A stretch of DNA of 44,324 nucleotides from Lachnospiraceae bacterium (GTDB lineage: Bacteria; Bacillota; Clostridia; Lachnospirales; Lachnospiraceae): positions 1 to 44,324 of the forward strand of contig JAQXIR010000168.1 in assembly GCA_029007885.1 (NCBI GenBank), written 5' to 3'. Position 1 is the first letter of the stretch; each line of letters begins with the position of its first letter. Of the stretch, positions 36,345 through 44,324 are shown piece by piece. The notes under the pieces are model-generated. The model saw nothing but the letters and a program-made list of their open reading frames with translations, did not search any database and was not told the DNA's origin. The position numbers were made by a program, and so were the translations under genes.

Positions 36345-37280
36345 ATGAGCCTGTTAGCAATAAAACAATATCTTTCCGAACATGGGATTACAAAATATCT
36401 TTATGAATGGAAATATAACAGAAAAGAGAACAAAATTAATCGAATGACGGATGAAGAATATGCGTGTTGGAAATACAACCTTCGTACCGGAAAAGAATTG
36501 AATCTCGAAAATCCGCAGTCGTATGATGAGCGTATCTGGTATCTGAAAATCAATGTCAGAGATCCGCTGCAAAAGAAATGTACCGACAAGTATCGCGTAC
36601 GGGAATATGTAGAAGAGTGTGGACTATCTCATATTCTGAATGAATTATATGGCGTGTATGACTCGGTAGAGGAAATTGATTTTGACAAATTGCCGGATCG
36701 TTGTTTCTTAAAATGTAATCATCGTTCCGGGGAGAACATGATTTTTGACAGAAGCAAACCATTTGACTATGAGAAGTTTCAAAAGAAATTTTCGGAGTCC
36801 TTAAAAACAGATTATTATTGGGCCGGACGGGAATGGAACTATCATAATATCGCTCCCAAAATTATTTGCGAAAAAGTACTGGAGGATAAAAACGGCAAAC
36901 TGCCTCTCGACTATAAGATTATGTGTTTTGCGGGAGAACCGAAACTTCTGTTTTTAGACATCGGAGTGGCAACAAAAGAGGGAGACCATGCGGAGGAATA
37001 CTATCGCAATATTTATGACCTTGACTTTAATCTGCTTCCGGTAAAAGAAACACGTGAAAACTATCTGGGCCCGGAAATTGTCAAGCCCGAGAATTGGGAC
37101 AAAATGGTGGAATATGCACGTATTTTATCAAAGCCGTTTCGTCATTGCCGTATAGATTTGTATAATGTTGACGGAAAAATCTACTTCGGAGAGATTACAT
37201 TTCATCATGGCGGTGGCTGCAATGACATACAGCCGGAAGAATGGGCGATAAAAATGGGACAATGGATTCCGATTGATTAG
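36345..37280 (+). CDS. TupA-like ATP-grasp protein (second copy)
   Basis: NPQSYDERIWYLKINVRDPLQKKCTDKYRVREYVEE, DYKIMCFAGEPKLLFLD, RIDLYNVDGKIYFGEITFHHGGG; start 36345 with aggag. Confidence 0.85.
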   Translation: MSLLAIKQYLSEHGITKYLYEWKYNRKENKINRMTDEEYACWKYNLRTGKELNLENPQSYDERIWYLKINVRDPLQKKCTDKYRVREYVEECGLSHILNELYGVYDSVEEIDFDKLPDRCFLKCNHRSGENMIFDRSKPFDYEKFQKKFSESLKTDYYWAGREWNYHNIAPKIICEKVLEDKNGKLPLDYKIMCFAGEPKLLFLDIGVATKEGDHAEEYYRNIYDLDFNLLPVKETRENYLGPEIVKPENWDKMVEYARILSKPFRHCRIDLYNVDGKIYFGEITFHHGGGCNDIQPEEWAIKMGQWIPID

Positions 37281-37288
37281 GAGAGAAT

Positions 37289-38140
37289 ATGCATATAGCA
37301 ATTCGATTAGATGATATTACACCGGATATGAATTGGGAAAACTTTTATAAAATGAAAGAAATTCTGGATCGGGAGAATTTGAAACCATTGCTCGGTGTAG
37401 TCCCGGACAATCAGGATTCTATGCTTCGCTGTGGGGAAAAGAATGAGAGTTTTTTTGAAATAATAAAGAAATTGCAGGCGGAAGGATTTGTGGTTTCCCA
37501 ACATGGATACCGGCATCTGTATGAGACAAAGGATAAAGGAATTCTAAAGATGAATCCTTTTAGCGAATTTGCAGGGACTCCATATGAGACACAACTTGAA
37601 AAAATACGAAAAGGAAAAGAAGAACTTGTAAGACATGGAATTGAAACAGATATTTTTATGGCACCCGGTCACACCTTTGACCACAATACTCTGAAAGCCT
37701 TGAAGATGTGTGGATTTTCTTATGTAACAGACGGATATTATCATAAGAATTATTCTTATAAAGGACTTGTCTTTCTACCATGCAGGAATTTTACAGGTAA
37801 GAAAGGAAAAGGTGTGGATACCATTTGTCTCCATACGAATCTTATGAATGCAGGAGATTTTCGTGAGATAGAAGAACGGATTCATAAGAACAGAGAACTA
37901 TTTATTGACTTTTCCGAACTGATGAAGGAAACCGTTGTTGCCAAGAATTTTAAAATCACTTTGCAGGAGAAAATAAGCATTGACGTGTTCCGCATAAAAC
38001 GATATATTGGACAGAATAGTCAAGCTGAGAAGTATTTCAAGGCATCCGCTCATAAAAATCGCTTTATCAGAATGATTAAAAGGATTCTTTATCTTCCTTA
38101 TCTTTTGGTATTGCTGTTAAAGAAAGAACATAAGGAATAA
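37289..38140 (+). CDS. DUF2334/polysaccharide deacetylase-like protein
   Basis: MHIAIRLDDITPDMNWENF, VVSQHGYRHLYE, IFMAPGHTFDHNTLKALKMCGFSYVTDG. Confidence 0.8.
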   Translation: MHIAIRLDDITPDMNWENFYKMKEILDRENLKPLLGVVPDNQDSMLRCGEKNESFFEIIKKLQAEGFVVSQHGYRHLYETKDKGILKMNPFSEFAGTPYETQLEKIRKGKEELVRHGIETDIFMAPGHTFDHNTLKALKMCGFSYVTDGYYHKNYSYKGLVFLPCRNFTGKKGKGVDTICLHTNLMNAGDFREIEERIHKNRELFIDFSELMKETVVAKNFKITLQEKISIDVFRIKRYIGQNSQAEKYFKASAHKNRFIRMIKRILYLPYLLVLLLKKEHKE

Positions 38141-38143
38141 TCT

Positions 38144-39091
38144 ATGGCTGAAAAAATTAAGGTATCGGTTATATGTGTAACCTACAATCATGAAAAATAT
38201 ATCAGACAGGCATTAGACAGTATTTTAATGCAAAAGACAGAATTTCCATTCGAAATCAGGATTGGGGAAGATTGTTCTACTGATTCTACAAGAGAAATCC
38301 TTAAGGAATATGAGCAGAAATATCCGGGGCGCTTTTGCATGTACTATAGGGAACAGAATCTTGGCGCTACAAAAAACGAATATGAACTGCTCATGGATGC
38401 AGAAGGAGACTATATAGCGGCATTGGAACTGGATGACCTTTGGACGGATGAATATAAGCTCCAGAAACAGTATGATTTTTTGGAAAAACACAGAGAGTAC
38501 ATAGGTGTTTCCCATAACTTCGATACAATTGACAAAGAAGGAAAGGTCTTGCCGCAATTTGAAGATCCGATATTAAAGAGTTACTTGAATCATCCGTTTA
38601 CATTGGAAGATTTTCTTTCTCACGGATTTGTATTTCAGACAGGAACACATTTTTACCGGAATATTTTTAAGGATGGGAAAGATTATTCTATCATCTATAA
38701 AGCAGACAAACTGATTAGGGATAAAACGATATTATCCCTGCTGCTTGATCGTGGCGATTTTTTTATACTTGAAGACAACATGAGTGCATATCGGCGTTTT
38801 TTTGACAAAGATGCACAGAATGGAAGAAATCTGACAAACAGTAATCTGGAACTGGATTTATATACGAAGGCGGAGCATGTAGAGGCACTGCATCACTATT
38901 TTGACGGACGGATTGATTATTCAGAGCAGTGGACAGATATTGTATATGGCTATTTAAAACATCTGCTAAGAGGCGAACACCAATATTCACTTTCACGATT
39001 CCTGCATATGTATCAGCATTCCAGTAAGAAAACAAGAAAGAATATCCGAAAGGAATTCTGCGGCAGTATTTTTAGAAAATTGAGGCACTGA
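38144..39091 (+). CDS. Glycosyltransferase family 2
   Basis: KVSVICVTYNHEKYIRQALDSILMQ, IGEDCSTDSTREIL, AALELDDLWTDEYKL. Confidence 0.92.
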   Translation: MAEKIKVSVICVTYNHEKYIRQALDSILMQKTEFPFEIRIGEDCSTDSTREILKEYEQKYPGRFCMYYREQNLGATKNEYELLMDAEGDYIAALELDDLWTDEYKLQKQYDFLEKHREYIGVSHNFDTIDKEGKVLPQFEDPILKSYLNHPFTLEDFLSHGFVFQTGTHFYRNIFKDGKDYSIIYKADKLIRDKTILSLLLDRGDFFILEDNMSAYRRFFDKDAQNGRNLTNSNLELDLYTKAEHVEALHHYFDGRIDYSEQWTDIVYGYLKHLLRGEHQYSLSRFLHMYQHSSKKTRKNIRKEFCGSIFRKLRH

Positions 39092-39117
39092 GAAAAATAG
39101 AAAAGAGGACTTATAAT

Positions 39118-40866
39118 ATGTCATCCAAAATGTTAAAAAAACTCATGGCTGTTTTAGATAAAAAACAAAAAAGAAAGATAGCCGGACTTTTGATTATGAT
39201 TTTATTCGGCGGTCTTTTAGAAACGGCGGGTGTTTCGCTGATTTTGCCTCTGATTACGGCTATTCTTGATGAAGAAAGTTTTGCGGTAAATGAATACGTT
39301 GTTTTGGTTAGTAATCTTCTGCATATTGAGAATACCCGACATTTCATCTATCTGCTTCTGGCAGCCTTGATTTTTATGTATATTTTTAAAAATGCATATC
39401 TGCTGCTGCTTACCTATATACAGTCGAAGTTCGTAAACAGGAACAGATGCCGCAGTACGAGCAATCTCTTGTCCCAGTATCTGCACCGTCCGTATGAATA
39501 CTATCTTTATGCGGAAACTTCCATTATTTTGCGAACAATCTATGGAGATATGGATAATATATTCAATCTTCTTTTACAGTGTATGAATCTGGCAGCAGAA
39601 ATGGTAGTGGCAGTCTGCCTCGGCATTTTTCTTCTCTGCATGGATTTTAAGATGATGATTATTATTGTCGGTTTGATGGTACTGACGACAGTTTTTATCA
39701 GCAAGGTGGTAAAACCGAGACTCAACATCATCGGAGAGCAATCCAGACAGTCACAGGGAACACTTTATAAATGGATTTTACAGGGAGTCACCGGAATTAA
39801 AGATGTAAAGGTTCTTAACAAAGAAGACTTTTTTACGAAGCAATATAAAAGAAGTGCTTCCGATTATGCGGAATACCAGGTGAAAAATAATGTGCTTACA
39901 AATTTACCGCGTCTTTTGATTGAAACGGTTGCAATTGTCGGTATCCTTTTGTATGTGGGAGTCAGCATGGCAATGGGAGTTGACATGAAATCCCTGCTTC
40001 CGCTAATTTCCGCTTTCGGGCTTGCTGCAATGCGTCTTCTGCCGAGTGTGAACCGCATTAACACCTATATGGCAAATATTGCTTACTATGAGCCGGCACT
40101 TAACTATATTTACGAAAATGTTAATACAAAAGATCTGGCAAAACAGGAAGAACTGGACAGATTACGATTGGAAAATCCGAATACCACGCCGATTACGCTG
40201 AAAAAAGAAATTCGTCTTTCCAATATCACATTTGCGTATCCGAATTCGGATAAATACATTTTTGAGAATGCGGAAATGGTGGTGCCGGTCGGAAAGTCAA
40301 TCGGTGTTGTCGGGGTGTCCGGCGCCGGCAAAACGACGATTGTAGATGTTTTACTGGGACTTTTACAGTTACAGGGAGGAACGATTACAAGTGACGGTAC
40401 GAATATTTTCGACAATTACGGAGCATGGCTTTCCCATGTCGGATATATTCCGCAGAGTATCTATATGCTGGATGATTCTATTCGAAATAATATTGCTTTT
40501 GGGGTAAACGAAGAAGATATTGATGATGTGCGCATCTGGGAAGTACTGGAGCAGGCACAACTGAAAGAATTTGTCGAAGAACTCCCGGACAAACTGGACT
40601 CCCAGATTGGAGAACGAGGTGTCCGCATATCCGGTGGACAAAGACAACGACTTGGTATTGCAAGAGCTTTATATCATGATCCGGAACTTTTGATTTTTGA
40701 TGAAGCGACATCAGCACTTGACAATGATACCGAAACTGCAATTATGGAAGCAATCGACAGCCTGCACGGACAGAAGACAATGGTGATTATCGCCCATCGA
40801 TTGAGGACGATAGAGAATTGTGATATAATTTACGAAGTAAAAGATGGGAAAATAGTATGCAAATAA
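39118..40866 (+). CDS. ABC transporter, fused permease/ATPase (PglK/MsbA-like lipid-linked oligosaccharide flippase)
   Basis: GLLETAGVSLILPLITAIL, Walker A GVSGAGKTTIVDVLLG, RISGGQRQRLGIARALYHDPELLIFDEATSALD. Confidence 0.92.
   Translation: MSSKMLKKLMAVLDKKQKRKIAGLLIMILFGGLLETAGVSLILPLITAILDEESFAVNEYVVLVSNLLHIENTRHFIYLLLAALIFMYIFKNAYLLLLTYIQSKFVNRNRCRSTSNLLSQYLHRPYEYYLYAETSIILRTIYGDMDNIFNLLLQCMNLAAEMVVAVCLGIFLLCMDFKMMIIIVGLMVLTTVFISKVVKPRLNIIGEQSRQSQGTLYKWILQGVTGIKDVKVLNKEDFFTKQYKRSASDYAEYQVKNNVLTNLPRLLIETVAIVGILLYVGVSMAMGVDMKSLLPLISAFGLAAMRLLPSVNRINTYMANIAYYEPALNYIYENVNTKDLAKQEELDRLRLENPNTTPITLKKEIRLSNITFAYPNSDKYIFENAEMVVPVGKSIGVVGVSGAGKTTIVDVLLGLLQLQGGTITSDGTNIFDNYGAWLSHVGYIPQSIYMLDDSIRNNIAFGVNEEDIDDVRIWEVLEQAQLKEFVEELPDKLDSQIGERGVRISGGQRQRLGIARALYHDPELLIFDEATSALDNDTETAIMEAIDSLHGQKTMVIIAHRLRTIENCDIIYEVKDGKIVCK
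40801..40829 (+). promoter_or_regulatory. Candidate promoter inside the 3' end of the ABC transporter gene
   Basis: TTGAGG (40801-40806), 17 bp, TGaTATAAT with TATAAT at 40824-40829; 28 nt before the 40857 ATG. Confidence 0.4.
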
Positions 40867-41969
40867 TAAAAAAGAGAGAAAATATCGGAAATGTCCTTTT
40901 CTTTGCAGGAATTCTCTTAGAACTGCTCATTATGATGACCGATCACAGCCAGATTACTCTGCCGTTTCGCGGAAGAGTATCCCATCTTGCATTTGTTTTG
41001 TTTGGATGTAAGATACTGACAACGGATTACAGCAAACGGGAATGGCTCATCATTGCCCTTTTCGGGGCGCTTGGGGCAGCGTCTTATTTCACCTGCAAAG
41101 ATGAATATGTCATCAGGGCCGTTGTAATGGTGGTTTGTGCGAAAAACATAAACCTTGATAAAACAGCAAAGGCTGTTTTTTTCACAGCACTGGCCGGTAC
41201 GACACTTATTATTTTACTATCCTTAGCAGGAGTTTTAGGAACTGCAGTCGATATCCGTAATTATGGCAGAGGCATGGAAGAAGCAAGATGGTGTCTTGGA
41301 TTCTCACATGCCAACAATGTCCATGATATGTTCTGGTATCTGCTTAGTTTCTTTTTCCTGCTTAATAATAAAAATTGTAATTGGAAACATTACACGTTTT
41401 TTACCGCAGCCAACATTGCCTTGTATTTCCTTACGATATCCAGGACGGGAGTAATCGTTGCACAGGTAATCATTCTTGCGGCGGCATTGTTTCACTATCT
41501 GCCGGAGTTTCATCAAAAAATGTGGATATATCTGCTGTCTATCTTCGGGGTAATGACAACTATGTTTTTAACATTGCTGGGAGGTTTATACGGGACAAAA
41601 AATCCATTGGTTCGTTTCTTTAACCGACTGTTTACGGAGCGGCTTCAAATGGTATATGAGCATGCGCCTGTCAGCAAATGGACATTGTTTCCGCAACCGA
41701 ATTCACTGTTATATGTAGACAATGGCTTTGCATGGTTGTTTTACGGATATGGAATTGTAGTGGGGACTGCATATCTTGCGATTATCATAGCATTGATATA
41801 TCGGATGTACCAGAAAAGGGACGGTATTGCATTGGCAATTCTTATCACAACGATACTTGTGACTTTTATGGAGTCTACTTTTATTTTTAATACATCCCTA
41901 TTGTGCAACCCTGTATTTTTCCTGCTTTTTAACGAGTGGTATCATCTGGGGACAAATGATTCGAAATGA
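40857..41969 (+). CDS. Polytopic membrane protein, Wzy-like polymerase
   Basis: 370 aa, about 10 TM segments, GFSHANNVHDMFWYLLSFF, LTISRTGVIVAQVI. Confidence 0.7.
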   Translation: MQIIKKRENIGNVLFFAGILLELLIMMTDHSQITLPFRGRVSHLAFVLFGCKILTTDYSKREWLIIALFGALGAASYFTCKDEYVIRAVVMVVCAKNINLDKTAKAVFFTALAGTTLIILLSLAGVLGTAVDIRNYGRGMEEARWCLGFSHANNVHDMFWYLLSFFFLLNNKNCNWKHYTFFTAANIALYFLTISRTGVIVAQVIILAAALFHYLPEFHQKMWIYLLSIFGVMTTMFLTLLGGLYGTKNPLVRFFNRLFTERLQMVYEHAPVSKWTLFPQPNSLLYVDNGFAWLFYGYGIVVGTAYLAIIIALIYRMYQKRDGIALAILITTILVTFMESTFIFNTSLLCNPVFFLLFNEWYHLGTNDSK

Positions 41970-41981
41970 TGAGGTGTGAAT

Positions 41982-43397
41982 TTGAATTCATTTAACAGAA
42001 AGAACAGTTTGATTCAGACATATTCATTAGCCGTGATTGATGTGGCATGTGTTATTGTGTCATATCTTATTGCTTACGCAATCCGATACCGTAATTTGCG
42101 GCAAATGGGACAGGTGGATTTTGCAATCTGCCTTCTTCTGGTACTTTTCAGCCTTCTGTACTGTTTTTTAATTGACTGGAATCACTTCATCTTTAAACGT
42201 GGATATTTTGATGAAGTTTTGGCAGTATTCAAGTATACGCTCAGCATCACTGTGATGCTGGGATTTTCGGTTTTCCTGTTCCGACAGGGAGAGTTTTTTT
42301 CACGTCTTGTGTTTGGCGTATTTGCCATTCTGGATGCGTTGCTTACCTATTCTGCTCATATCCTGTTTAAGAAATATCTTTACTATTTTTATAAAAAGAG
42401 TACAAGTTCCGATAAGGTGTTGGTCGTGACGACAAGGGCAAATATACTGAAAATCCTTCAGGATATTAAAAACGAAGCGGAATGGAGTTACGAGGTGACG
42501 TCTATCGCACTTTTGGATGAAGAGGTTTTGGAAAAGGAAATCGGTGGGATTCCAATTGTGGCAAACGGAGAAAATTTTTTAGAGGAAATCAAGCAGAATG
42601 CAATGGATGCTGTCTTTTTGTATCTTCCGGACTGCAAACACGATAAGGTCAACCGTTTCATCGAAGCGTTTGAGACGATGGGAGTTACCTGTTATTACAG
42701 TGTCGGAAATCTGGAGCGCAAAAAAAGTGTGCAGAGTGTTGACACTTTCGGTGGACATCTTGTGATTGCTTACGAAGCAAATGTAATTGATTACAGACGC
42801 CAGTTTATCAAGCGCTTTTTTGATATCCTCGGAGCTGCTGTCGGAATGCTTATTACGCTTATCCTGACACCGTTTATCGCACTTGCAATTAAAGCGGATT
42901 CGAAAGGTCCTGTTTTCTTTTCCCAGATTCGTATCGGCAAAAACGGAAGAAGATTTAAAATGTATAAATTTCGGTCCATGTATCCGGATGCGGAGAAACG
43001 AAAAACCGAACTGCTTAAAGAGAATGAAGTACAGGGACTCATGTTTAAGATGGAAAATGATCCCCGTATTACGAGAGTCGGAAAGTTTTTACGCAGGACA
43101 AGTCTTGATGAACTTCCACAGTTTTTTAATGTGCTCAAAGGAGACATGAGCCTTGTGGGAACAAGACCTCCGACTGTTGATGAATTTGAACAGTACAGCC
43201 TGCATTATCGCAGACGATTAAGTATTACGCCGGGACTTACGGGGATGTGGCAGGTGAGCGGCAGAAGTGATATCACGGATTTTGATGAGGTAGTAAAACT
43301 GGATTTAAAGTATATCGACAACTGGTCGCTGGCACTGGATTTTAAGATTATCTTACAGACCATCGGTGTCGTATTATTCCATAAAGGTTCTAAGTAG
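41982..43397 (+). CDS. Polyprenyl-phosphate hexose-1-phosphate transferase, WbaP/WcaJ type (long form)
   Basis: N-terminal TM domain plus FFSQIRIGKNGRRFKMYKFRSM, RRTSLDELPQFFNVLKGDMSLVGTRPPT; TTG start at 41982 (gagg RBS, 7 nt) fits better than the GTG at 41976. Confidence 0.92.
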   Translation: MNSFNRKNSLIQTYSLAVIDVACVIVSYLIAYAIRYRNLRQMGQVDFAICLLLVLFSLLYCFLIDWNHFIFKRGYFDEVLAVFKYTLSITVMLGFSVFLFRQGEFFSRLVFGVFAILDALLTYSAHILFKKYLYYFYKKSTSSDKVLVVTTRANILKILQDIKNEAEWSYEVTSIALLDEEVLEKEIGGIPIVANGENFLEEIKQNAMDAVFLYLPDCKHDKVNRFIEAFETMGVTCYYSVGNLERKKSVQSVDTFGGHLVIAYEANVIDYRRQFIKRFFDILGAAVGMLITLILTPFIALAIKADSKGPVFFSQIRIGKNGRRFKMYKFRSMYPDAEKRKTELLKENEVQGLMFKMENDPRITRVGKFLRRTSLDELPQFFNVLKGDMSLVGTRPPTVDEFEQYSLHYRRRLSITPGLTGMWQVSGRSDITDFDEVVKLDLKYIDNWSLALDFKIILQTIGVVLFHKGSK

Positions 43398-43409
43398 GAC
43401 GGAGAAAAT

Positions 43410-44324
43410 ATGAAAATTGTAATGCTTGGACATAAGCGGATTCCTTCCCGTGAGGGCGGCGTAGAAATCGTTGTTGAACAGCTTGCCGTTTTAATGGCAG
43501 CAGCAGGTCATGATGTTACGGTATATAACCGCGGCGGCCATCATGTTGCGGGAAGCGGGTATGAATCTTTTGAATATCGCAGAAAATATGAATATAACGG
43601 CGTACATGTAAAGACAATACCGACAATGCCGCAAAAGAGTCTGAATGCAATCATCTACTCCTTTTTTGCAGCAATCAGAGCATGCTTTTCCAAAGCAGAT
43701 ATCGTTCATTTTCATGCGGAAGGTCCCTGCTCCATGATGATGCTTCCGAAACTGTTTCATAAAAAATGCGTGGCAACGATTCACGGACTTGACTGGCAGA
43801 GAGCAAAGTGGGGCGGATTTGCGACCAGGTTTTTACTATTCGGAGAAAAGACAGCGGCAAAACATGCCGATGAAATTATTGTTCTTTCCAAAGGTGTACA
43901 GGACTATTTTGAAGAAACATATCACAGAAAAACAATATTTATCCCGAACGGAATCACGAAACCCAAATATTTGGAACCGCAGATTATCCGAGAAAAGTAC
44001 GGACTTGGGAAAGAGGGATACCTTCTCTTTTTAGCAAGGCTTGTTCCGGAAAAAGGCGTACACACATTGTTATCTGCTTATGAAAAGAGTTCTCTTACAG
44101 TACCGCTCGTCATAGCAGGCGGCAGCAGCCATTCATCAGAGTATGAGGAACAAATAAAGAAACAGGCTGCCAAAATCAACAGTCAGGGGAAAGGCAATAT
44201 AATTATGACGGGGTTTGTACAGGGACAGGAATTGCAGGAACTCTATAGCAATGCCATGCTCTATATTTTACCCAGTGAGATTGAAGGAATGCCCCTTAGT
44301 CTGTTAGAAGCAATGAGTTATGGG
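43410..44324 (+). CDS. Glycosyltransferase family 4, truncated at window end
   Basis: MKIVMLGHKRIPSREGGVEIVVEQLAVLM, HFHAEGPCSMMMLPKLF, LARLVPEKGVHTLLSAYEKS, EGMPLSLLEAMSYG; not listed as a full ORF because it runs off the end. Confidence 0.9.
   Translation, partial: MKIVMLGHKRIPSREGGVEIVVEQLAVLMAAAGHDVTVYNRGGHHVAGSGYESFEYRRKYEYNGVHVKTIPTMPQKSLNAIIYSFFAAIRACFSKADIVHFHAEGPCSMMMLPKLFHKKCVATIHGLDWQRAKWGGFATRFLLFGEKTAAKHADEIIVLSKGVQDYFEETYHRKTIFIPNGITKPKYLEPQIIREKYGLGKEGYLLFLARLVPEKGVHTLLSAYEKSSLTVPLVIAGGSSHSSEYEEQIKKQAAKINSQGKGNIIMTGFVQGQELQELYSNAMLYILPSEIEGMPLSLLEAMSYG

Noticed and set aside
41976-41981. GTG start for the WbaP-like gene as given in the track
   Set aside because: Its gagg RBS would be only about 1 nt away; TTG at 41982 gives normal 7-nt spacing.
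1-44324. tRNA/rRNA genes, transposases, integrases or phage genes
   Set aside because: No cloverleaf-like or rRNA-like sequence and no mobile-element proteins recognised on reading; the nested repeat at 1047-1177 is the only mobile-element-like hint.

Overview
The window is one end-on, almost entirely + strand surface-polysaccharide (EPS/capsule) biosynthesis locus. Protein style and codon usage suggest a Clostridia/Lachnospiraceae-type Firmicute (inference). It starts with the 3' end of a metY-like O-acetylhomoserine sulfhydrylase and a terminator. A structured ~760 bp intergenic region follows (nested inverted repeat, 18-bp palindrome, 63-bp tandem repeats, promoter), then about 42 kb of glycan genes. 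Recognisable parts are: PglF/PglE-like amino-sugar enzymes; a phosphoglycosyltransferase fused to an ATP-grasp domain; TviB/TviC-like UDP-HexNAcA enzymes with an AsnB-type amidotransferase; at least seven glycosyltransferases; two TupA-like ATP-grasp proteins; a FemAB/GNAT-like transferase; CapA; a lone EctB-like aminotransferase on the minus strand; two Wzy-like polymerases; a PglK-like ABC flippase; and a second WbaP/WcaJ-type initiating transferase. The most notable candidate system is a contiguous acyl-decoration cassette: MBOAT, SGNH, FkbH-like HAD, SGNH, acyl carrier protein, MBOAT, MaoC hydratase, SDR. It is organised like Dlt-type D-alanylation but has FkbH/MaoC/SDR in place of DltA, which suggests ACP-dependent transfer of an unusual hydroxyacyl group onto the glycan. 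Family calls are from motif recognition only; no database search was run.
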